Shown here: positions 57,522-64,000 of the stretch, one piece after another
Layout of the letters: the number at the start of each line of letters is the position of its first letter
Position numbering within the stretch: position 1 is the stretch's first letter
NCBI GenBank assembly: GCA_963734665.1
Contig: CAVTIR010000011.1
Location: forward strand, 434,001 to 498,000
Reading direction: 5' to 3'
Length of the DNA: 64,000 bases
Source of the DNA: Trebonia sp963734665
GTDB taxonomy: Bacteria > Actinomycetota > Actinomycetes > Streptosporangiales > Streptosporangiaceae
The notes under the pieces: model-generated
Told to the model about the DNA's origin: nothing
Seen by the model: only the letters and a program-made list of their open reading frames with translations
Database searches by the model: none
Translations under genes and position numbers: made by a program

Positions 57522-60500
57522 TGACTGTTGTGCCGAGCGCCGCAGTCCTTGCCGCACTCGACGCCCTTGAGGAATCCGACGCCCGGAACCTCGCCTGGGG
57601 TCTAACCGATGAGTCGTGGACGAGAGAAGGCCTTTTCGCCTTTCTGGCCGAACACTTGACGGAGGGCGATCCGCAGGCCTGCATCGAGGAACTCATCGCG
57701 GCTGACCTCTTGGTCCAACTGCCCCGGGAATGGCCGTCGCGGTATCGGACCCGGATGGCGGAGTCGGTCCGGCTGTTCAGTCGGTTGCGCCAGTTGTTCC
57801 CGGGCAAGCCCTGGCAGTCGGGTAGTCACCTGGTTTCGGACTTCCGGTTCCTGCGCAGGCAACGGGCGTTCCCCGCGCGCACGCTCGGACCCGATGAGGT
57901 CCTCGGCCAGTTGGCCGACCGGGACATCTCCGCGAGTGTGCTGCCCCATGCCGAGCGCGTTCTGGCTGGCCGGTCTCTGTCTCGGTTCCAACTCGACGCA
58001 GCTGCCGAGATCTTCGCGGCGCTGCGGTCCGGGGCCGACCGGGGTGTCGTCGTCGGCGCCGGCACCGGGAGTGGCAAGACTCTCGCGTTTTACCTCCCGG
58101 CGCTCGCACAACTGGCGACGCCGGGTGTGCCGAATCCGCGGGTCGTCGCCATATACCCGCGGAACGAACTGCTCAAAGACCAATTGGCCACGGCCATGCA
58201 GGAGGTTCGCCGCCTCCGGGCAGCCGGCGGCCGCCAACTGGTCGTCGGCGCCTACTTCGGCCCCACCCCGAACGTCGCGACCAGCGAACCCGACCGCCGA
58301 GGCGGTTGGCGCAAGCAGGGCTCCGCCTGGATCTGCCCGTTCCTGACCTGCCCAGCTGTGGACAACGGCGTGGCCTGCGGTGGCCCGCTAATCTGGCGGC
58401 GGCCCCAGGGCAATGGCAGCGACCGTGTGAACTGGGGACACTTGGACTGCCAGCGGTGCGGTGACCAGGTCAGACCGGAGGAGTTCCGGTTGACCCGCGC
58501 GGCCATGCAAGACGAGCCGCCCGACATCCTGTTCACCACAACCGAGATGCTGAACCAGCAACTCAGCGATGGCTGGTCGCGGCATGTCTTTGGGGTAGGA
58601 GCGCGGGCCCAGCAGGCCCCAAACCTCGTCCTCCTGGACGAAATCCATACATACTCCGGCACCAGCGGCGCGCAGGTCGCCTACCTGCTCCGCCGCTGGC
58701 GAAAACTCATGGGCTCACCAGCGACATGGGTGGGCCTGAGCGCTACGCTCGCCAACGCGGCGACGTTCTTCGCCGATCTCTGCGGCCTAAGGTCGGAGTC
58801 CGTGGCTGACGTCCGGCCCGGGGCCGACGACATGACCCGGAAGGGCAGCGAGTACCAGTTGCTGCTGCGGGGCGACCCAGCCTCACAGTCGGCCCTACTG
58901 TCTACCTCCATCCAGAGCCTGATGCTGCTGCGGCGGATCCTGGATGAGAATGGCACAGGCTCCGTGCTGCACGGCAGCCGAGTCTTCGCCTTCCTGGAGA
59001 ACCTCGACCTTGTCAACCGACTCTACCGGCAGTTGCTGGACGCCGAGGGCCGCGACCCGTTCGACAAGCGTGACCCGAGAAAGCACGTTCTCGCCAACCT
59101 CCGGGTGCCTAAGGACCAGGGTGGGTCCGGCCCGGCTACGGATGAGCCGGATTGGGACCGAGACGGCCAGTACTGGTGGCTCCCAGAGCGCCTTGGCTTC
59201 GGGACCCGGTCGCTCCAGGTGTCCCGGACATCCTCGCAAGACACCGGCGTTGCTCAACTGACCGACATCATCGTCGCAACATCTGCCTTGGAAGTCGGCT
59301 ACGACGACCCACGCGTGGGCGCCGTCCTCCAGCACAAGGCGCCACGTGACATCGCGCAGTTCTTGCAGCGGCGCGGGCGGGCCGGGCGACTGCAAGAACA
59401 GCGCCCGTGGACCATCGCGGTGCTGTCCGACTACGGGCGGGACCGGTTGGCCTTCCAGTCCTACGAGACGATCCTCGACCCGTCCATCCCGCCCAAGAGC
59501 CTCCCGCTCGGAAACCAGTCCGTGCGCAAAATGCAGGCCGCCATGTGCCTGGTTGACTGGATCGCGGTCCGACTGGACGCTGACGGGCCGCAGCGATTTT
59601 CCGCCCGCTGGCTTCTCGCCCGGCACAATGTCGCAGATGCCCGGCATGTCAGGGCATGCCTCGGTCTCCTGGCAGAAGTCCTCGACGGCGGACGTGCCCA
59701 GCAGGACCTGATAGATTTCGTCCGCCTAAGCCTGGGGCTCAGCAATGAGGAAGCGCAGAGTGTCTGCTGGGAGTACCCACGCTCGCTCCTGTTGGAGGCT
59801 GTTCCAACGGCCTATCGGCGGCTGTGCAGCGGTTGGGCGACAGTCCAGGCGCGGGAACTGAAACAAGATACCGACACCATTGCGCGGCAACCCCTCCCGG
59901 AGTACATCCCGCCGACCCTCTTCAGCGATCTCATGCTTCCAGAGGTGGAGGTCAAACCGCCGGAGGGTTACGACCCAGCAGCAGAGACATCCCTTGCCGT
60001 CGGGATGGCCCTCAGCGAACTGGCCCCCGGCAGAGTTACACTTCGCTGGGCCGTGCAGAAGGTCACGGGACTCTGGATCGAAGTCCCGCCCTCGGGAGTA
60101 GTAGACCTGAATGCTGGGATGGCACCCGGCGGAGAGTTGGTCCTGGAGGCCCCGCGCGCAGACGGCACCACTGTCCCGGTGATCCGCCCGCTGACCATCC
60201 GGCCGACCAAGCCATCGCCGGACATCAGGCCGACCTCCAACGGGCGGCTCGAGTGGGAGTTCAACGTTGCCATAGGGCAGGAGGGCACTCAACTTCCCCG
60301 GCCACGCAACGGCCCCCTCGGCCAACTGATCCACTCGGTGAAGGCATTCCTGAACGCCGACCGCGGCCCGCTGCCGACCTGGCGCTACGCCGTTGGCGGC
60401 ACCGCCGAGATCGTGACCCGCCAAGGCCGCGAGCGCCGCCAGTACACCTTCGTTTGGGACGGCCAGGCCGCCGCAGTCGGGTTCGCCAATGTCGTCGATG

Positions 60501-61948
60501 CGATGGTGATCACGGCAGCCGTGCCGCAGTCGGTCGCCGACTTCCGGCTAGATCATGACGCAGGGCGGCTCCGGCAGTTGCGAACTGACCGGTTCAAAGC
60601 GATCGCGCAGCAGTACCTGGAGGATGGTGGCCTCGGGCCATTTCCTGCGGCCTGGGTCACTGAGGTGACGCTTTCCGTGGCTGCCGCCACAGTGCTGCGC
60701 GGGGATGGGGTCGATGCCCTCCTCGGACTCGGGCCGCAGCAGTGGCACTCGCTGGCCGGGGACGTCGTGGACAATGTCCTACTAGCCCTCGACTACACGG
60801 AATCCGATGAGACCCCACTGCGTGACATGGTGCTGGACGCACTGAGGGATCCATGCCTGATCCAGGCCCTGGAACGCGCTCTGCCCATCCTCAGCGAGGA
60901 ACCCAGCCCGCAGTGGATGCCGTGGCTTCGCTCCCGCTTCCTGCAGACCCTGGCCGCCGCCTGGCAAACAGCAGCCCAGCAGGCCTGTCTGGACTTCAAT
61001 GCGGACGCCGATGCCCTTGTAGATGTCATCGACGAGGGCGGGCCACACGCCCGCATCGTCGTCTCAGACACGGTTCCCGGCGGCGGCGGTCTGGTGGAGG
61101 CGCTGACCCGATGCTTGTCGGATGACCCGCGGCGCTTCGACGCACTCGTCGCTGCGGCGGTGGAGCCGTCTGATTCCGAGGAAGTAGACCCGTCGCTGCG
61201 ACGTGTCCTGGAACTGCTAACGACCAGCACCACTGTCCACGCCGCAGCCCAGCAGTTCCGGGCGGCCGCCACTGAGCGCCTGAGTGCCTGGCAGTCGCTG
61301 ATCGCTTGCCTCGCCGAGGAGGGAGTGGCCCAAACGCACTCGAACATGTCCGCGCTGTCGGCACGCCTGTTCCGGCCCGGATCGACGCAGGAAAGCGACG
61401 AGTTGCTGCGCCTCGCCCTTGAACGCTGGGACGAACTTGAGGCCGGGGCTGGGTTCGCGATCGGCCACCGCGCGGTATGCGCATTCCTGGCCAAGGAGGA
61501 CGAGGTGCTGGAGCGACTGCGGGGCATCGCAGCACCCGCAGGTGACGATGACCTTCGCTCGCGCGCCCAACTAGTCCTGCTCAGTTTGCTGTGGACGCGC
61601 GCATGCGCGCGCCGCCCAGAAACGCTGCGGGCGACCAACCGGTTCACGCCCAACGCGCCTCCGACAGAACGAACTCTCTTGCGGGACGTGCTGCCCAGTC
61701 AACCCGTGGCTGTTGACGTGGATACCGAAGACTGGCGCGGAGACCTGGCGGTCGTCCTCCAAACCAGTGGTTCCGCCCAACTGGTCAGCGGATCCGGCCA
61801 GGCGGATGCCCTGGCCCAGGCTGTGCGCGAACTGATGGTCGATCCGCTGGAGGTGGACTGGCTGAAGGTCCATCCCCAACTGGACGGCATCACCCGCGAA
61901 ACGGGCCAGTACACGGTGTCGATGTCGCTACGCGAGGCGCTGCTGTGA
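57521..61948 (+). CDS. dpdJ: DpdJ: large DEAD/DEAH-box helicase
   Basis: 1475 aa. Core: Q-motif area SLSRFQLDAAAEIFAALRSG, Walker A VGAGTGSGKTLAFYLP (~179), a zinc-knuckle insertion (CPFLTCPAVDNGVACGG, ~271; CQRCGDQ, ~310), DEIH box VLLDEIHTYSGTSG (~370), GLSATLANA, and second-lobe ATSALEVGYDDPRVGAVLQH .. QFLQRRGRAGR (~616). Near residue 1182, IVVSDTVPGGGGLVEALTRC resembles the MZB/DUF1998 part of YprA/DrmA-like helicases. So it is built like the long helicases of BREX/DISARM. Matches DpdJ. End overlaps dpdK by GTGA. Confidence 0.82.
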   Translation: MTVVPSAAVLAALDALEESDARNLAWGLTDESWTREGLFAFLAEHLTEGDPQACIEELIAADLLVQLPREWPSRYRTRMAESVRLFSRLRQLFPGKPWQSGSHLVSDFRFLRRQRAFPARTLGPDEVLGQLADRDISASVLPHAERVLAGRSLSRFQLDAAAEIFAALRSGADRGVVVGAGTGSGKTLAFYLPALAQLATPGVPNPRVVAIYPRNELLKDQLATAMQEVRRLRAAGGRQLVVGAYFGPTPNVATSEPDRRGGWRKQGSAWICPFLTCPAVDNGVACGGPLIWRRPQGNGSDRVNWGHLDCQRCGDQVRPEEFRLTRAAMQDEPPDILFTTTEMLNQQLSDGWSRHVFGVGARAQQAPNLVLLDEIHTYSGTSGAQVAYLLRRWRKLMGSPATWVGLSATLANAATFFADLCGLRSESVADVRPGADDMTRKGSEYQLLLRGDPASQSALLSTSIQSLMLLRRILDENGTGSVLHGSRVFAFLENLDLVNRLYRQLLDAEGRDPFDKRDPRKHVLANLRVPKDQGGSGPATDEPDWDRDGQYWWLPERLGFGTRSLQVSRTSSQDTGVAQLTDIIVATSALEVGYDDPRVGAVLQHKAPRDIAQFLQRRGRAGRLQEQRPWTIAVLSDYGRDRLAFQSYETILDPSIPPKSLPLGNQSVRKMQAAMCLVDWIAVRLDADGPQRFSARWLLARHNVADARHVRACLGLLAEVLDGGRAQQDLIDFVRLSLGLSNEEAQSVCWEYPRSLLLEAVPTAYRRLCSGWATVQARELKQDTDTIARQPLPEYIPPTLFSDLMLPEVEVKPPEGYDPAAETSLAVGMALSELAPGRVTLRWAVQKVTGLWIEVPPSGVVDLNAGMAPGGELVLEAPRADGTTVPVIRPLTIRPTKPSPDIRPTSNGRLEWEFNVAIGQEGTQLPRPRNGPLGQLIHSVKAFLNADRGPLPTWRYAVGGTAEIVTRQGRERRQYTFVWDGQAAAVGFANVVDAMVITAAVPQSVADFRLDHDAGRLRQLRTDRFKAIAQQYLEDGGLGPFPAAWVTEVTLSVAAATVLRGDGVDALLGLGPQQWHSLAGDVVDNVLLALDYTESDETPLRDMVLDALRDPCLIQALERALPILSEEPSPQWMPWLRSRFLQTLAAAWQTAAQQACLDFNADADALVDVIDEGGPHARIVVSDTVPGGGGLVEALTRCLSDDPRRFDALVAAAVEPSDSEEVDPSLRRVLELLTTSTTVHAAAQQFRAAATERLSAWQSLIACLAEEGVAQTHSNMSALSARLFRPGSTQESDELLRLALERWDELEAGAGFAIGHRAVCAFLAKEDEVLERLRGIAAPAGDDDLRSRAQLVLLSLLWTRACARRPETLRATNRFTPNAPPTERTLLRDVLPSQPVAVDVDTEDWRGDLAVVLQTSGSAQLVSGSGQADALAQAVRELMVDPLEVDWLKVHPQLDGITRETGQYTVSMSLREALL

Positions 61949-62481
61949 GCACGCGCCTCATTCACCGGTCGGCGGCCTCCCCGAGCCGTGACATCGCCGA
62001 GTGCCTCGAAGGGCTCCTGGTCTACGAACTGCTGAACCCTGGCAAGCGGTTGCTCATCATCTCGCCCTGGATCTCGGACTTTGCCGCCCTGGACAACCGT
62101 AGTGGCCGATTCAGCGTCATCGACGCCTCCTGGACAGCGACGTTCGTGCTGTTCTCTGGCGTGCTGAGGGCCGCGTTGCAGCGCGGGACGCACGTCCGGA
62201 TCGCCTGCGGTCCCGGTGATCGCGAGAGCGAGTTCGTGGCGCGGCTAGACCGGGCTGCCACGCTAGACGGGACCGCGGACCGCCTCTCGGTGACCCGCCC
62301 GCCGCGCGAGCACCGCCTGTTCAGCCATGAGAAGGCCGTCGTCGCTGACACCTGGGCGGTCTACGGGTCGATGAACCTCACCTACAGCGGCGTCACGATG
62401 AACGGAGAGCTCATCACGGTCACCACCGATGCCGCCCAGGTCTCGGAGGTAGCCACGGAGATGCTTGGTCTGTTCTCGTGA
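61945..62481 (+). CDS. dpdK: DpdK: phospholipase D-like nuclease
   Basis: 178 aa, one PLD unit. HRLFSHEKAVVADTWAVYGS MNLTYSGVTMNGEL (~120-155) carries the HxK..D..(G)S..N pattern of the PLD superfamily (His-x-Lys in HEK). The upstream half (GKRLLIISPWISDF .. VLRAALQRGTHVRIACG) is the usual first part of the fold. PLD proteins with one HxK motif act as dimers, as in nuclease Nuc or BfiI. It is the most likely DNA-cutting subunit of the Dpd restriction set. GTG start coupled to dpdJ; the end overlaps dpdD. Confidence 0.85.
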   Translation: MSTRLIHRSAASPSRDIAECLEGLLVYELLNPGKRLLIISPWISDFAALDNRSGRFSVIDASWTATFVLFSGVLRAALQRGTHVRIACGPGDRESEFVARLDRAATLDGTADRLSVTRPPREHRLFSHEKAVVADTWAVYGSMNLTYSGVTMNGELITVTTDAAQVSEVATEMLGLFS

Positions 62482-64000
62482 GCAGGGCCGAGCACGAGAC
62501 CGCATGGTCCGCCTTCACCCGCCGCTTCTTCTCCTCTCCCAACGAACTCGAAGCCGTCGGCGATAAGGCTGTTGAGAGCGCAGTCGCCCAGGCTGAGGCG
62601 GCCTGGCTGGCTACCCCGCCGACACCCTTCTTCCTGCCGGTCAGCGTCTCTGGCTGGAGGTACTGGTACGCCGTCTGCCCGGACAGTGCGCAGAGTCTGT
62701 GGATCAGGGACCTGATCCGGGCCCACATCGGCTCATGGATTGACGGACAGCCGGTCCTGGCCGACTCTGACATACCAATGGACGAGGCCATCCGAGTCCT
62801 AACTGGACCGTGCGGCTGCGCTTTCCGGGTACGGCTCCCACGGAACACCGATGCCGAGGCCCAGGTGCGCGAAAGCCTGCGCCGACTCGCCCGCTCGCTG
62901 GCTAGCCGTCCGCATCGCCGAATCCAACTGACCTGGCCGCTAGGACGGCTCATTGGCGACCTCTCCGATGCGTGCGCAGCAGGCGCGGAGGCCAGTGCTG
63001 AAGACGCCCTGACTGTCCTGGAGCAGGACCACCGACTGGCTCGACCGAACAAACTCTTCCTGCGACTGCAGTACCTGGCGGCCTTCGAGCGTTGGGACCG
63101 CCTGCAGGACATGGAGGAACTCCCGGACCTCATCCGCCTTGACCGGCCCGTGCTGGCATCCGACGCACTCGCCCGCCTCGCCCTGGCCCGGCGACTGGCG
63201 CCAACCGCCGACCTTGAGGAATTCAGGCTGGCGACAGCAGACCTCGGGTGCCTCATCGGCTCCGTCGCGATGATCAGGTCTGCGGCGGGCGCGCAGTACT
63301 ACGCCTACTGGTCACTTGCATCTGGCGAGGCAGGCGAGGCCGTCGCCGTACGCTTGATGGAGGCGGGCTGGCTGGATCAGGCGCGCGGCAGGGCCGGGCT
63401 AGCGCAACTCCTGCCTCCCGGAGACCTAGACGGTGTGCCGACGGATACCGCCGCGAGCCTGGCTGACCTGCAGCAGGCCCTGGACAGCGGTCGGCTCGAC
63501 ACTGCAATTGACGTCCTAGCGCTTCTTACGCCGTCGACAGACCAGTTGCCAGTCCTAATTGACCTGGTCACCCGTACCCTCAGTACCCGCTCCATCCGTG
63601 TCCTCGACAATTGGCGAGAGATTCTCGGGGAATCCGCGATCGAATATGTCCTCGCGACCCGCCCTGCCGACGGTCAGCGCGGCGTCGCGTTCGCATCCGA
63701 GTCTCTCGGGGATGCGCTCCTGAGCGCCTTCGCCGATGACCTGCCCGCGACCGAACGTGCCCGGATGCTGGAGGAGTTGAGCGCTGCGGCGCTGTCCTGG
63801 TTGATGCAAGCAGGGGCACTACGCGAGGTCGTGGAGATTGCCCGCCAACTCAGTCGGTCGGTCAGCCCAATCTTGCTCGGTGACCTAATTGACCTACTTC
63901 TGGACATGGAACGGGACCTATTCGCCGCTGCCGGTGACGTGTCCGGCATCCAAGACCTGCGGCTGATCGTCGTGGAGTCATGGGCACTCGGTGACGAATC
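62478..64000 (+). CDS. dpdD: DpdD, 3' end outside window
   Basis: GTG at 62478 overlapping the dpdK stop by 4 nt; the frame is open to the window end (~507 codons). MSRAEHETAWSAFTRRFF .. TPPTPFFLPVSVSGWRYWYA VC .. CGCAFRVRLPR .. HRLARPNKLFLRLQYLAAFE RWDRL, then long helical repeats. The start plan (AW..F..RFF; FFLPVSVSGWRYWYAVCPDS) fits what I recall of DpdD. No catalytic motif seen. Assigned mainly by context; dpdD is one of the restriction genes of the system and usually ~700 aa, so ~200 residues are missing here. Confidence 0.68.
   Translation, partial: MSRAEHETAWSAFTRRFFSSPNELEAVGDKAVESAVAQAEAAWLATPPTPFFLPVSVSGWRYWYAVCPDSAQSLWIRDLIRAHIGSWIDGQPVLADSDIPMDEAIRVLTGPCGCAFRVRLPRNTDAEAQVRESLRRLARSLASRPHRRIQLTWPLGRLIGDLSDACAAGAEASAEDALTVLEQDHRLARPNKLFLRLQYLAAFERWDRLQDMEELPDLIRLDRPVLASDALARLALARRLAPTADLEEFRLATADLGCLIGSVAMIRSAAGAQYYAYWSLASGEAGEAVAVRLMEAGWLDQARGRAGLAQLLPPGDLDGVPTDTAASLADLQQALDSGRLDTAIDVLALLTPSTDQLPVLIDLVTRTLSTRSIRVLDNWREILGESAIEYVLATRPADGQRGVAFASESLGDALLSAFADDLPATERARMLEELSAAALSWLMQAGALREVVEIARQLSRSVSPILLGDLIDLLLDMERDLFAAAGDVSGIQDLRLIVVESWALGDE

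Noticed and set aside
47265..64000. BREX or DISARM identity for the helicase/PLD operon
   Set aside because: No methyltransferase, PglZ or BrxC, and no DrmB/DrmC pair; gene order and sizes fit Dpd better, although DpdJ is DrmA-like in its end domain.

Overview
The window is very GC-rich, with short intergenic gaps and many GTG/ATG starts that overlap the stop codon before them. Several gene types point to a filamentous actinomycete (Streptomyces/Streptosporangiales-like): XRE/DUF5753 + DUF397 pairs, a DUF5999-type gene, DUF6247, an ECF41 (SigJ) sigma factor, and F420-type luciferase-like (LLM) oxidoreductase genes. The species cannot be fixed from the sequence alone.

Layout. 1-4.1 kb: a processive glycosyltransferase, a broken DUF5999-type gene and an ECF sigma/anti-sigma pair. 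Three near-identical ECF promoters point at these three transcription units. 4.1-7.6 kb: a gene graveyard with an IS remnant, a frameshifted XRE/DUF397 pair, a receiver-only response regulator and gene fragments. 7.7-11.9 kb: an amidase, a secreted GH26-like hydrolase and a secreted NlpC/P60 hydrolase. 12.5-14.7 kb: gene fragments around a HEPN-MNT toxin-antitoxin pair with a large palindromic operator. 14.8-22.4 kb: an HTH/peptide-deformylase fusion, a PfkB kinase, an M24-like protein, a PurM paralogue, a small protein and a STAND (NB-ARC-TPR) ATPase. The small protein and the STAND ATPase share a short 'G-V-x-Q-x-G' tag.

22.8-31.7 kb: an M20 hydrolase, a LacI repressor and a tightly coupled seven-gene catabolic operon. 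The operon holds a sugar-type ABC transporter, a phosphotriesterase-like hydrolase, a glutamine-amidotransferase-like protein, TenA and an M28 peptidase. Two ATCGAT-centred operators lie between lacI and the operon. 32-35 kb: an NMT1/ThiY-like lipoprotein with a thiamine-diphosphate enzyme. 35.7-46.6 kb: accessory DNA. It holds two small genes, a truncated LLM gene, a CMD/ECF41 pair with a perfectly symmetric divergent promoter, a DUF6247/toxin-like pair, an RHH antitoxin cut by an N-terminally deleted tnpB element, NUDIX, GIY-YIG-DUF4357 and DUF1016 nuclease genes, and several fragments of the same gene families.

46.9-64 kb (right edge): one long, translationally coupled operon. It matches the effector (restriction) arm of the Dpd 7-deazaguanine DNA-modification system, in the order dpdE-F-G-H-I-J-K-D, with dpdD running off the window. 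The modification genes (dpdA, dpdB, dpdC, preQ0 genes) are not in the window. A stand-alone copy of the DpdE N-terminal module sits just upstream. The right third is therefore a defence island. The left two thirds mix stress/cell-envelope regulation, nutrient catabolism and decaying mobile DNA.
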